Shown here one piece after another: positions 1 to 11,470 of a stretch of 64,000 bases of DNA; positions within the stretch are counted from its first letter, which is position 1; each line of letters begins with the position of its first letter. The notes below the pieces were generated by a model that saw only the letters and a program-made list of their open reading frames with translations, ran no database searches and was not told the origin of the DNA. The DNA is from Camellia lanceoleosa. Its lineage: Eukaryota; Streptophyta; Magnoliopsida; Ericales; Theaceae. The stretch lies in assembly GCA_025200525.1 (NCBI GenBank), contig CM045758.1:8800580-8864579 (forward strand), in the 5' to 3' direction. Position numbers and translations under genes: made by a program.

Positions 1-470
1 ATGTGAATGTTAACATGTCAATGTGAATATTCACATTGTCAACAGGCGGGTCGCCATACAGCGGCCAATTTTTATACTCTTATCAATGTGAATGTTAACA
101 TGTCAATGTGAATATCCACATTGTTAACGTCGTCCGAATCGCCTGCCGCCCACGAGGCCGCGGGTTTCGGGTAGCCACGAGATGCGGGCTAATTTTACAC
201 TCCTATCAATGTGAATGTTAACATGTCAATGTGAATATTCACATTGTCAAGGGGCCGGGCCGAGCCCGCCCCGGGCCGCTGGCGAGCTTTTGGCCGCCCA
301 TGGGTCGCGGACTAATTTTATACTCTTATCAATGTGAATGTTAACACGTCAATGTGAATATTCACATTGTCAACGGGCCGGGCCGGGCCCGTCCCGGGCC
401 GCCCATGGGCCACGGGCAGGTTTTGCCCCTCCATGGGACGCGAGTCAATTTTACACTCCTATTAATGTAA
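1..470. repeat. ~123-bp tandem repeats with paired palindromes
   Basis: Four copies of a shared block begin near 1, 84, 207 and 330, with a decayed fifth near 463. Each block has a 10-bp palindrome (ATGTTAACAT) followed three bases later by an 18-bp perfect palindrome (AATGTGAATATTCACATT, 20-37 in the first copy). The second copy has one change in the long palindrome and the fourth one change in the short one. Between blocks lie GC-rich spacers (GGGCCGGGCC-type) that diverge much more than the palindromes, and an ACTCYTAT motif precedes each block. The array runs off the left edge of the window. It could be a satellite or the repeated control region of a transposable element; I do not recognise the family. 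Confidence 0.8.
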
Positions 471-800
471 GGCACTCGACATTAAAGATTTGCGGAAAAC
501 AGAAGGGATTTGTTTGTTCTTTTATTTTCTTTATACAAATTCTTTATAAATTCAAATTTTAGACAATAATAAGATAAATTCAAATATAATTTTAATAATG
601 AAAATTTTGCATATGTAATATACGAAACAAAAGTGAATAGAAATTAATGGGTCTGGTTGAATCATTTTTCATTTTTTTTTAATATATTATTTCAATACAA
701 AGAGCCAAGAAAAAACAGAGGACAAAAACAAAATATTTTTTCATTCCCAAGACTGGTTCATGAAGATGATGAAGTGATCCAAAACTAAAGCCGAATACAT
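471..800. other. AT-rich stretch without recognised features
   Basis: AT-rich DNA with short homopolymers. I see no convincing coding frame, transposon terminus or RNA gene here. Confidence 0.5.
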
Positions 801-1059
801 TGTAAATGTTAATATATATAATATACATTAGATATATGCTGTGAAGGAATACATTAGACATATGCTATAAAGGGAACACCACTAGCACACACTTTCATTA
901 TTATGCTTTCATAGTGTATAGCTTTCATTATTATGTTTCTTTCTCCTTTCGGTGCTTTTCTCTATAAATGAGAATCATCACTCTTGTAAACAATATACTG
1001 AATATAACAAACACTTCATTCCGTTTCTCTCTTTTTTCTCTCTCTCTACCAATCTTACA

Positions 1060-1071
1060 TGGTATCAGAGC
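1060..1071 (+). other. Primer-binding site (initiator Met tRNA type)
   Basis: TGGTATCAGAGC is the usual plant LTR-retrotransposon minus-strand primer site, complementary to the 3' end of initiator tRNA-Met. It sits immediately after the LTR terminus TTACA. Confidence 0.8.
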
Positions 1072-1310
1072 CCAGTTATACACTTCTGGCATTTTTCGTT
1101 TTTGATGCTTAGTTCCGTGCACAGTGGCACTACACCAAACAGCTCAGAATCACCTCACGATTCCAACGGTACCACTCATGTCATCAGAAACGCCGTCACG
1201 CGCCTCCACGCGCCACCTTTGTGTTCGGCACGTCTCAGCTTCCGCCGCCACTCGCACACGCACCTTCATGCGCCCTCCGTTGCCTGCTCACGTCATCGTC
1301 TGACGTCAGC

Positions 1311-2438
1311 CACTACAAGAAAATGCAGAAATGGCGACTAACAATATTATTTTCGTCGGAGAAAGTGCCCTTTTCGACGACTAAAATGGAATTAGTAGCC
1401 AAAAGTGAAGACTTTTGGCGACTAAAACAATTTACTAGCCAAATGTATAGTTATTGGCGACTAAAAATCAATTTAGTCGCAGATTATATGGGTTTTACCG
1501 ACTAAAGGTTTTTTAGTAGCCAAAAGTGACCGTTTTTGGCGACTAAAAAAATAGTTTGGTCGCCGATTATACGTGTTTTGGCGAGTAAAAACAGTTTGGT
1601 CGCTGAAAGTGAAGCTTTTTGACTACTAAAAAAATATTTAGTAGCTAAAAACAGGCAATTGGCGACTAAAATGCAGTTTAGTAGCCAAAAGGGGACGTTT
1701 TTGGCGACTAAAAACAGGTTTAGTCGCCAAAACTGTTTATTTTTAGGCAGAACTTATTTTTTTAGCGACTAAAAAATAATTAGTAGCCCAAAATTACAGA
1801 ATTGGCGACTAAATAATGGATTTAGTCGCCAAAAGTGGCCTTAACTTTTTTTTAGTACATAATTTATTTTTTATATAAATTATATTGAATAAAAATAATT
1901 ATATTTATATATAGTTTTATATTAATACGGGTCAATATACTATATAAATAATATATATTGCATATATATTCATGTGGTGTTGTAGTGGCATAGTGGAGGA
2001 AGTGTGTTGCTAAAGGTTTAGAATGTGGGACACGTTGGTGGCTTGAATCTCAGAAAAAGCAAAAAAGTTGGTTTTTTTTTCTTTTCACGGAAGCACCTTT
2101 GGCGACTAAACTTATTAGCCGCCAAAAGTCTTTATTTTGGTGACTAAACGGTTTAGTCGACGATTCAGTGAGTATTGGCGACTAAAGGATTAGTCGCTAA
2201 ATGTATGATTTTCAAAAGTGTAAATCACTATTGGCGACTAAAACTTTGGTCGCTAAAGACTTGTTTTTTGCCGACTAAAAAAGTTTTAGTTGCCAATACC
2301 TCCGGCGACCATGTATTCGCGACAAAAGCGGCGACTAAAAATTTTAGTCGGGGAAACTAAAAAGTCGACTTTTGGCGACTAAAAATGGACTTTTGGCAAT
2401 TAAAAATTTAGTCGCCAAAGGTGATTTTTCTTGTAGTG
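1311..2438. mobile_element. Non-autonomous CACTA (En/Spm) transposon
   Basis: The element begins CACTACAAGAAAA and ends TTTTTCTTGTAGTG, the canonical plant CACTA terminus in inverted orientation. It is flanked by a perfect 3-bp target duplication AGC (1308-1310 and 2439-2441). At 1128 bp it has no transposase frame. Its arms are packed with more than 20 copies of a TTTGGCGACTAAA-like motif and its inverse (TTTAGTCGCCAAA), as expected for subterminal transposase-binding repeats. The middle (about 1850-2090) is AT-rich and mostly lacks the motif. It is inserted in the copia remnant and so is younger than that element. Confidence 0.93.
1980..2065 (+). other. Possible tRNA-derived (SINE-like) segment inside the CACTA element
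   Basis: TGGCATAGTGG (1986-1996) fits the Pol III A box, and GGCTTGAATCT (2040-2050) is a weak B-box match. A poly-T tract follows downstream. This lies in the motif-poor centre of the CACTA element. No target duplications were identified, so it may be chance or a decayed SINE. Confidence 0.25.
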
Positions 2439-3175
2439 AGCCCTGCTCTTTCATGTGCCGTGCCTGCTGTTGTGCGCTTCACGTGCGCTGTTCCGCTATT
2501 GTGCACCTGCGTGCACCAATCTGCTCCCGTGAGTCGCGCGTGCGCCAATCTGCTACGGTGCGCCGCACGCCTTTCCTGCTATCGTGCTCCTCACTGCAAC
2601 TTGTTATTGTGCGCGCTGACATCATTTTAGCCTTTGCTGACGTCATCTTTGCACAGCACACCTTTCCTAGCTATTTTTGACCTTCTGGACTCACTGGTAC
2701 ACTCTGTTTTACCTAATTTTGCTCCTACAGGTCTGTTCCTATTTATTTAGTGTAACAATCCTCACCATTGTTTACTGATATACCACTAATTACTACTAAA
2801 CTGTGACTGATCATGATAAGTAACTGAATTGATTGAAATTCTGAACTGACTGATTGAGTGTATTAGTTTAAATGCATTTCTATATGTTTGACTGTTAATT
2901 GATCTGTTCATGTTTTATGTTTTAAACTGTAAATTGAAGGCCTTATCGGCGGCCGAATCTGAAATTGATTAGTGTTATGTGTTAATTAGAATTTATGTGA
3001 TTTTATGGTATATTTAATTGAAATGTGATTTTGTATGATTAAATTATATTAAATAATGTTGAATTACATTAGTTGGCTTTATTTACCAAAATGCCATAGA
3101 AATGGGCCACTTTGTTAAGTCTTGTTAGAGCTTATGTGTTGCATCATTTTGCTCATTTTTTAGACCAAGATTTTT

Positions 3176-3176
<1 letters not shown>

Positions 3177-3213
<37 letters not shown>
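3177..3213. repeat. (GA)n microsatellite
   Basis: Uninterrupted AG dinucleotide run within the gypsy LTR. Confidence 0.95.
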
Positions 3214-3216
<3 letters not shown>

Positions 3217-3794
3217 GAGAGAGAATTGTTTCATCTTGAAAGATTTGCTTGGAAGATTAAGAGATTTGAAGAGAGGATTGCATATGTAAGCTTCTACATC
3301 TTGAATTCAAGGCATAAGGCAGAGGAACCATCTTCTTAAACTTGTATTTAAGTTAGTTCTTGCATGGTTCTTGATATATTGAAGATTAGAGTCAAGAATT
3401 GGTTTAGATTGTTGAATTGAAGCTTAATTCTTGCATGCATGTGCATATCATGAAGTTTAGAGTGGTTTTCATAGAAATTCTTGCATGCATGTCCATATTA
3501 TTGTTATAATCCATGAATTCATCATGTTTTTGAGGGAATTGGCTCTTGGGAGCATATATTTGAAGCTTTGAATTTAGTTGAACACATGCATGTTACATAC
3601 ACATTGTGTTCTTGAAGTTTTATTGAAATTGTGTTCAAATGGACTTACCTTCGGGCTTTGATTTTACAAATTGACCTTTGAAACATGTCATATTATGGGT
3701 TTTAAAGTGTTTTCCAGAAAATTAGCTCAAATTTGATGCATTTAAAGTTGATTTTGAACTTGAAGGTTCAATATGGAATTTCCAGAATTTGGAC

Positions 3795-4090
3795 TCACAC
3801 TCGAGCGGGGAACTCCACGCTCAAGCGTACACTTTGAGTTTATGCAGTCTGCTCGAGCGGGGAAAATGACGCTCGAGTAGGGAATGCGTGTATCCAATAC
3901 TTTACATGTGTTTATAGTCCGCTCGAGCGAGGACTTGTGTCTCATGCTTGAGTGAAGGTCGAGTGCCCATTGAGCGTGAATTTCGTGCATCCAGTACTTT
4001 TACAGTCCACTCAAGTGGGGGAAGTCACGCTCGAGCGGAGCTCCTTTGTCAGCATGTCCGCTCGAGCGGGAAAGACACGCTCGAGCAAGA
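3795..4090. repeat. Cluster of GCTCGAGC palindromic motifs
   Basis: About ten copies of GCTCGAGCG or one-base variants (CTCGAGTAG, CTCAAGCG, CTTGAGTG) lie in about 300 bp, arranged in pairs of roughly 'GCTCGAGCGGGGAA ... ACGCTCGAGC'. Similar GCTCGAGCGAG motifs occur in the LTRs of the chromovirus at 49952-58671. Confidence 0.7.
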
Positions 4091-5194
4091 CCCCTATTTC
4101 AGCAAAAATTTGAAAAGTGTTTTGAAGTGCATCTTTGCATCCTCATTTCATCCTAGGCATTCCTAGGCCTAGTTTAAGGCATCTTAATGAGGATATGGAT
4201 GTAGAACCACATCGAGTCAAGTTAGGGATTAAGTCATTGATTCCCAAGTGTGTAACTTAGTGTGTGTTCATCCTGTAACTGTGTAGGGTTGGCATCTAAG
4301 GACGCTTACTAGCCTATCTGTAGCCCAGAACTCTGTGAGTAACGATGTTGTAAAGATAAGTTCAATTGAGATTACTTTCTGAACGAATGACTAAACTGCT
4401 TTATGAAATAACACTGTTTACTGAATGAATGTTTGCCCTATTTGTGAACTGTATTCGTGGCATCCATAGCAACTTACTGTTAGTGTACTGCTATTGTCAC
4501 AGAGATCTCTGTCGGTTCCCATGTTTGGAACCACTACTGTTTACTGATATGATGGCCATCAATCGATTGCTCGGCTGCTAAGACCTCTTGTCTTCGCTTT
4601 TGCTATTGGATGTACCACATATGGTATTATGATTGAGTAACCGATATCTTGTCTGAGATATTTGTTTTCAATACCGAAAGGACATTCATTCTTAACCTCT
4701 TTACGCATTTTGTTATTCACTGGGCTTTAGCTCACTGTTTATATATATATATATATATATAGGTGTTAAGGCACCGGACCAGAGCTAGAAGCGTTGGGTT
4801 AAACTCCTTTTGTCAAGCCAACCAATGTGCCTCACAGCGAGGTTCCGAGCCCGATAAAGCTAAGGCTTTTGGGGTGTTTTAGATCCACCCTTTCTGTCTC
4901 TGTTTTGTATAGACTGAATAAGCTTGTACTGTACTGAATGTTAGGGATGTGGTCCCTAACCTGAATGTCTGTATATGATGTATGTATCTATTGTTCTGGT
5001 TTGCATGTGAATGTGTTCAGAAAAAGTCTTCTTGTATCTGATATCCATGACTCATTGGGCATTGTTTATTTCTTGCTTTTGGCTTCCACCACTACGTACT
5101 GACATCTTGTTATTCTTGTAGCGAGCCTTGAATCTCGAATTATCGGCGATTCACGGTGCTAAACCCTTAGGGGCGGGTTTGGGTCGTGACAGAG

Positions 5195-5206
5195 TGGTAT
5201 CAGAGC
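5195..5206 (+). other. Primer-binding site (initiator Met tRNA type)
   Basis: TGGTATCAGAGC three bases after the LTR terminus GTGACA, in the position expected for a plus-strand element. Confidence 0.85.
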
Positions 5207-5396
5207 GATACTAAACCACGAGTTATACCGCACACACGTGTCCAAATGAGCTAAAGGATGTCCTAGCGAAGTAATTAGGGCATTGCATGAGCACGAAAAA
5301 GTGTGTATGGCCATGACATGAATATATGTGCTAATGTGCTAATATGTTTAAGTGTGCAACTCCTATGTTTATTATTACTATGTTGCATATAGTGAA

Positions 5397-6753
5397 ATGG
5401 ATAATGCAAGGAATGCCGATGAAACTGAATCATCTGATGCCAGAATGGCAAGTCTAGAAAGAACAGTTGAACTATTGACTGAAGCCTTAAGGCAACAACA
5501 ACAACAACAATGAATCAATTTCCCCACCTCCTCGATACCAGCGATCAATGTTAATGATGGGGATATAATAGCTCTACCACAGAAGTTTAGTAAAATGAAT
5601 CCGCCATCGTTTCAGGGTGGCCTTGAACCGTTAAAGGCTGAAGCATGGGTTCTAGAAACAGAAAAATTATTTGAAGTGTTTCTGTGTTCTGAAGCACACA
5701 AAGTGTTATTGGCCACTTTTACTTTACAAGAAGAGGCCAGAAGGTGGTGGATGCTTGTCCGTGACACTAATACTGCTATAACTTGGGCTCAGTTTAAAGA
5801 GTCCTTCTTTGAGAAATACTTCCCTCGATGTCGTGGATCGCAAAGTGACTGAGTTTGAACAATTGAAACAAGGTACCATGTCCGTAGCTGAGTATGAGTC
5901 AAAGTTCACTGAACTCGCTCGTTATGCACTGCACATGGTTGATACCGATTACAAAAAAACCAGGAAGTTTGAAGGCGGCCTTGATGTTGAAATACTTGAT
6001 GGAATCAATGTTCTAAAACTATTGAAACATGTGGATGTTCTTGACCAAGCAATAATGGCTGAGTCAAATATCGAAGCATTGAAACAGACTGAAACACCAA
6101 CGTTTGAATGGCGTGGTAAGAGACGGGGTTTTAAATTTAAGAAAGGCCAGAACAGTTCATTGAACAAAAAACAGAACACAGGGTCAACAAACAGTTCTAG
6201 TAAAGGGAATCGTTCCATCCTGCCCTGCTCCGAATGTGGTAAGAATCATAAAGGAGTTTGCTATAAAATTTCTGGTACTTGTTATAGGTGTGGCAAAGTG
6301 GGTCACATGGTCAAAGATTGCCTTTCCACTTCCCAAGGCAATAGTAAAGCTGCAGCTAGCGGCGCATCATCAACTGTTACACCGAAACCTAACCCCAAAA
6401 CTACTGGGAAAGAGCCTCTAAGGCAAGGCCGAGTGTTCGCACTCGTACCGGGAGATGTGCAAAATACCGAGACCGTTGTGTCAGGTATACTCTCAATTTG
6501 TGCTCAAAATGCTTATGTTTTGATTGATTCGAGCTCTACGCATTCATATGTATCGCATGCTTTTTCGTGAAAATTAAATAGACCACTAGAACCCATGAAT
6601 TATCTGTTAGCTGTATCTTCACCTGTTGGAGGATCCATGACTTGTGCTTATATGTATCCTGCATGTGAAATTATTGTTGGAGATGTACATCTGTATATTG
6701 ATTTACTGCCTTTGAATATTGATCACTTTGATGTGATATTGGGAATGGACTGG
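5397..6753 (+). pseudogene. Broken gypsy gag-protease
   Basis: ATG at 5397 opens a frame that carries a retrotransposon gag domain (about 5595-5950; WWMLVRD and FFEKYFP motifs), then two cysteine clusters near 6225-6325. The second, CYRCGKVGHMVKDC, is a clear CX2CX4HX4C zinc knuckle. An aspartic protease region follows (VLIDSSSTHSYVS at about 6515-6560, DVILGMDW at about 6730-6752). Gag would package RNA and the protease would process the polyprotein. Defects: an in-frame TGA at 5511-5513 after a polyglutamine run, a one-base frameshift near 5820 and a TGA at 6568-6570. The protease active site reads DSS rather than the usual D-[ST]-G. The frame is lost at 6754 where another element is inserted. 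Confidence 0.85.
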
Positions 6754-9700
6754 TGTAGAGGTCCCTGAACGTCCTGGGAGAAGATCCCGTTTTGTTCATT
6801 GGGCTCACTACAGTTCGGACTCAAAGTCACAGTCCTGTATCTAATCTCGCAGAGTGCAATGCAAGACCGATGAATCATCAAAGAGTCCAAATCCGGTAAA
6901 TCGTTTTGGAAAACTGATTTTTTAGAAAGAAGTGCCAAATATGGACTGCTTGGCCAGATACAGAGTCGCCACCTAAATATTTTATTTTTGAGGAAATTTA
7001 GGAAACCTTGACTCGTGCCTAAGGCCACATCACCAAAGTAGCCTCAGCTCGGGAACTTGGATACGATTGGGGAAAGTCATTTCATGAGCACCCCCGCTCG
7101 CCCGATCAAAGGATCGGCCTTTACTAATCATGATATCTAGTTTTTGAAAACACATGTGCTCTTATTCCGATTTATTAGCCTAGAATTATTATGTGATATG
7201 CATAGCATACAAGTATAGACTGGATTGCCTAAGTCGGAACAAAGCATCGCATATCCGTTTGTTTTGAAAATGGATTGAAGTTTGCTACTCGCAAGTAGGC
7301 TAAAACACGGGTTTCGACGAATTATTCCAACTCAAGCAACCTAACCTTCACCCACAGGCATTCAGGTAGTTCTAACACATAAGCACATAGTCTCATAGTA
7401 AGCATGCTATCATGGCAGTCACTCACACACATGTAAGGAAGCTAAAGCATAAACACTTACCGAAAGTACTCAAGCCAAAGAAAGAAGCTAATTAGAAAAC
7501 ATGCATGAATCCTAACTATGTTGAGATGCCTAATGCAAGACATGTAGGAATGCAACTAAGATAGGCTCGGCTATTCTACAATGGTATGTGAAATGCAATA
7601 CTTAACATGTATTCAACTTGGAATTGAAATACAATGAGGTTAGCATGATACGCCGAGCCCGGTGCATGCAAGACAGATGAATGGATGCAAATATGCGAAT
7701 ATAAGTATGCTAATTGAAATATGCCCTAAACTAACCATCACAAGCTGGTAAATAAAAGGGAGAAAGATGTGGGGTTGGAAAACATACATCTCATGCACGC
7801 ACACTTATTACAACATTACCCTCTCGCAGAGGGTCTGAATAAATAATATAGACCGAATAAATAATTAACTACTCTAGCTAATTAAATATTACAAAACCCT
7901 AATTAATTAACAAATTAACTAAGAAACGAAATAAACTAGCATGCAGATCTATGGACCGCCTCAGCTCTGTTCCGAATGATGAAAGATGCATGCTCGCTCA
8001 AGTTGCCTTGTCGGGAAATTCCTCGCGATGCCCTGATTTGCCTCTGTTTGCAATAGATCCCGGAATATTGTACAAAGCTCTAGAAGGCTGCTGGTTTCTG
8101 GTTTGCTGCAACAGAGAGCAAGAAAAAGGTATGGCAAAGAATTTTTAACACATGTGCGCACGACCACTCTCCCCGTCATTGCACAAGCTCTAGGGAGTGT
8201 AGTCCTCGATCCTCGTGCCATTAATTATGCATCTCGATGCATGATGGCCGAGGAGTCGAATTGCACGACTCAATGTGAAATGAATGCACATATAAACACA
8301 ACAAGGCCTAAACTCCATCATGGGTAATCCGGAGTATCAGCGACCGAAAATTGAGACACGTTTCGTCACTTTGAGTACGAAACGCCCCTCGTTTCCTGTG
8401 TTTGGACTAACCCTACTCTAAACACAATGCAATGAGATAGCATACACAATGCGACTAACACGTAACCCTAAATGCAATGTAACCTAATCATGCTGGCATG
8501 CGAGGGATGATATGCACACATGCAACCTAGCATACTCAATGCTATGGACTAAAATGGCATACACATACACAATGCACACATACGAAGATGGACATGCACA
8601 AGGGCATAATCAAAGCATACACAATGCGATGGTCAAACATGCAACAACATGAACCAAATGGCATACACAATGTAATGTGGACTTAAACCAATATGAGTGG
8701 ACCTCAGCTACACTCAAATCAGTGGCCAATATGATGAAATTAAAGGCAAGAACACTCATGCAAACATGCCCAATGCAAGGGACCGATCCTAAGGCACCGA
8801 ATGCCACTTTATCAAAGCATGGAAAGTGATGAAATATGGCATAGAATGGCACATGATCCAGCTTTGAAACATGATGCACAATGGTCCCGAATCATGCAAA
8901 CACTTCACACAATGCATGCCAGATGGCCCAAATACTGAAACTAGTGAAGTGCGTTACACTAGAGGTACACGAAACAATGCCCAAATGGCAAAACCAACCC
9001 CAAACAGACTCTAGGCAGGTCCAAGACAGTGGGAAAATGACCTAAAATAATGGCTCAACATGCAAAGAAATGAAGCTCATTCAATGGTCCGAAAACAAAG
9101 CATTCATGCACAACTCTCAAACACATTTAAAGAGTGAAAATCATGGGAATATGGCATACATATAAGCTCTGAAATATGATATGCAATGGCCCCAAAACAT
9201 GAAAACACCTCAATATATGCATGTAATAGACCTCAAAACTCAAAGCTAGGTATGGATATTGAACTACAAGCATGCAAAACAAGCATCATTCGACCATGAG
9301 ACCCAAAAATAGAGCTAATGCAGTCCAAAATATGCACAAAATCAGTTTAAGGCATGGCTAAAAAGTGCTAGAATCAAGGGCCAACAAAGCATGCAATGTA
9401 AGCTAGTAAAGGGGGTTTACATTACAAGTATGTGAGGTAATCAAGAGGTCACCAAACCGGAAAAATTCAGAAGTATGCCATGCCAAATAATGCCCCAAAA
9501 CCCATGGAAACATGGTGTAAGGACCCACATTTCATGCCTTAGTCATGCTTGCATGCAGTTATACGATTTGCCATGTTAAGATTTGCTATCATGAATTGTG
9601 CCTTGTTTTGTACGTATTTGATTTGCCTAAGTGTATATGTATGCTTTGTTCCTTCCTTGTATTGTTAAGCCTAGGTTGTGTTAAGCCTAGGTCATGCTAA

Positions 9701-9809
9701 GCCTAGATCATTTCCAAGCCGAGGTCATCTTCAGTCCAGAACCATCTTGGTACCACTTTGTTGACCTCCACCTTTGTCCTGGCATATTGGCCGAGATGAT
9801 TATCATCTG

Positions 9810-9870
9810 GGCCGAGGTGTGTATCGCCGAGGCCGAGGTGTGTATCGCCGAGGCCGAGGTGTGTATTATC
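9810..9870. repeat. Short tandem repeat GAGGTGTGTATCGCC
   Basis: About three 21-bp copies containing GGCCGAGGTGTGTAT within the solo LTR. They generate a repetitive GRGVYRR reading that is not a real protein signal. Confidence 0.75.
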
Positions 9871-11317
9871 TAGGCCGAGATGTTATCTTGAAACCAAGTG
9901 ATCTTGTCCTGGAGTGGTATGACCTAGACCGAGGTGTGGCACATCTAGGCCAAGGTGTGGCACAGCTAGGTCAAGTGTTGTCCTTCCTAGCCGAGATCAT
10001 TGTTACCTTAGTGCCAAAGTCATTGTCCCTTGCTTGCCGATGTCTTGTCCTTAGCCGATGTTATTCCTTGCCGAAGTGTTTTGCTGTGTAGCTTGTTGAG
10101 TACGCTTTGTCAGAACCTTGTCTTGTCAATCAGTCACCTTTTGAGGAGACCAATCCGCGCCGGTCCGATGTCGGATTGTTATATCGGCAGAGAGAAACCC
10201 CTTATTTGTTATATTTGTATTTTGAAGAGAAGAGAGAAGCTCTAGAAGAGGGAGAAGAGTTCTTGAGAGAGAGTAGATCTTCCAAGCTTGATTACTAGAG
10301 ATCAAACCGTTAGATTCGTGTTCTAAGGTTAGATTCTTGATATGCTCATGATGTTCTTTATGTTTATGTTATCGCATTGCATGATTGAATATGTTTTGAA
10401 AGCCATGCATTGTTTTAAGCTCGGTTTTAAGAGAAAATGTTGTTCAAGTGTTCTTCAAGAAAAGTCATGTTTTGATCCGAAGGCTTAAACCAAGATATAT
10501 GTTTTTGTGTTTGTTTTCTTACGATCTTCAAGTATGGGTACCAAGGTCCATGTTTTCGAACTCATGGCATGAAAACCCAGATTTTGTATAAGCAAGTTAT
10601 AATTTTGGCATTCATCATGTTCATGTTCTTCATGTTCATGTTCTTCATGTTCTTCACGGGTGGAAACCCAGATTTCCAGACTTCACTTCCCGAAGTATAG
10701 TCGCCGAGATCATTCTTACCTAGACCTTACACTTAGGCCAAGCATCGTATCTCACCTTGGCCTACCTTGCATGATCACTTGCACTTTAGTTTGTCTTGCA
10801 TGAACCTCGGCATGCAGTCGCACGCCGAAGCCTTGGTAACCACACCTCGGCCAGGAGGTGTGGGACCTCGGCAAAGACCTGGTTAGTACCCAGCATGTCC
10901 TCCCGACATGTAAAACAGTGTTTTGACTTCCAGCATGTTTTTCCGAGATCATTTGCATGTATGTGAGACTTGTTTGAGAAGTATGTTCAGTAGACTTTGC
11001 CATGTGTTTGTAGGACTTGGACCTTGCTGTGATTCCGACGTCCCAAGAACTATGTGAGTGGTATTTTTAATAAAGCTATGTTATAATGTTTTGATAAGCT
11101 TTGTTTTGAAAAGTATTTGTTAAGCATGAATGACTATCCCTATTTTATGTATCAAGTATAAGCTTTGTTTTGATGGTATCAAGTCAAGTCCTTACGTGCC
11201 AGAGGACTATAAGCTTTTGTGGCACATTCAAGATAAGTCTCTCGTGTTAAAGCGGGCTACGGGCCTAAGTAACACAGGTCCCTTGTGTTGGAGGACTCTA
11301 AACTTTCGCAGCACCAT

Positions 11318-11470
11318 ATTGTGAAAAAGGGCTACGGGCCTAAGTCACACAATAAGGTGAAAAAGGGCTACGGGCCTAAGTCACACAAGTTTCAAGGTGA
11401 AAAAGGGCTACGGGCCTAAGTCACACAATAAGGTGAAAAAGGGCTACGGGCCTAAGTCACACAAGTTTGC
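11318..11470. repeat. Tandem repeat with GGGCTACGGGCCTAAGTC core
   Basis: Four near-identical copies of about 36-42 bp, each with AAAGGGCTACGGGCCTAAGT followed by CACACAA, and a diverged copy upstream at about 11250. Confidence 0.85.

Larger units (their letters stand above)
801..2750 (+). mobile_element. Ty1/copia-type remnant: 5' LTR and start of internal region
   Basis: A primer-binding site (TGGTATCAGAGC, 1060-1071) directly follows a CA-ended sequence, so an LTR ends at 1059. A likely LTR start is TGTAAATG at 801, giving ~259 bp, with a TATA-like TATAAAT at 962-968 and a CT-rich stretch before the end. The internal part (1072-2750) is GC-rich with Ser/Pro/His-rich broken frames and no recognisable gag domain. 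It is split by the CACTA element (1311-2438) and ends where the next gypsy LTR begins (2751). No 3' half lies in this window. The LTR start is uncertain because there is no second LTR to compare. Confidence 0.6.
2751..5191 (+). repeat. 5' LTR of the gypsy element
   Basis: This region (2441 bp) ends GGGTCGTGACA four bases... three bases before the primer site. The start at TGTAACAATCC is inferred from the TG..CA rule, because no partner LTR is available. It contains a (GA)n run at 3177-3213, a cluster of CGCTCGAGCG-type palindromes at about 3795-4090 and a (TA)n run at about 4740-4760. The solo LTR at 9516-12151 ends in a very similar way, suggesting related families. Confidence 0.7.
2751..6753 (+). 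mobile_element. Ty3/gypsy element, 5' part (LTR, gag, protease), truncated by insertion
   Basis: A 5' LTR (2751-5191, TGTAACAATCC to GGGTCGTGACA), a primer site and a gag-protease region on the plus strand. The element stops at 6753 just after the protease motif ILGMDW, where the minus-strand Tat element begins. Reverse transcriptase, integrase and the 3' LTR are absent from the window. The long LTR, primer site and gag/protease type suggest a Del/Tekay-like chromovirus. That lineage call is inference, since the integrase chromodomain is missing. Confidence 0.8.

Noticed and set aside
1060..1071. tRNA gene at TGGTATCAGAGC sites (also 5195, 31897, 51714)
   Set aside because: Only the primer-site complement of a tRNA 3' end is present, each directly after an LTR; no cloverleaf.
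952..1341. 129-codon frame spanning the copia LTR end and internal region
   Set aside because: It crosses the LTR-primer site border and the CACTA insertion point and shows no gag domain.
9774..10091. 105-codon frame with GRGVYRRGRG repeats
   Set aside because: It is a translation of a short tandem repeat inside a solo LTR.
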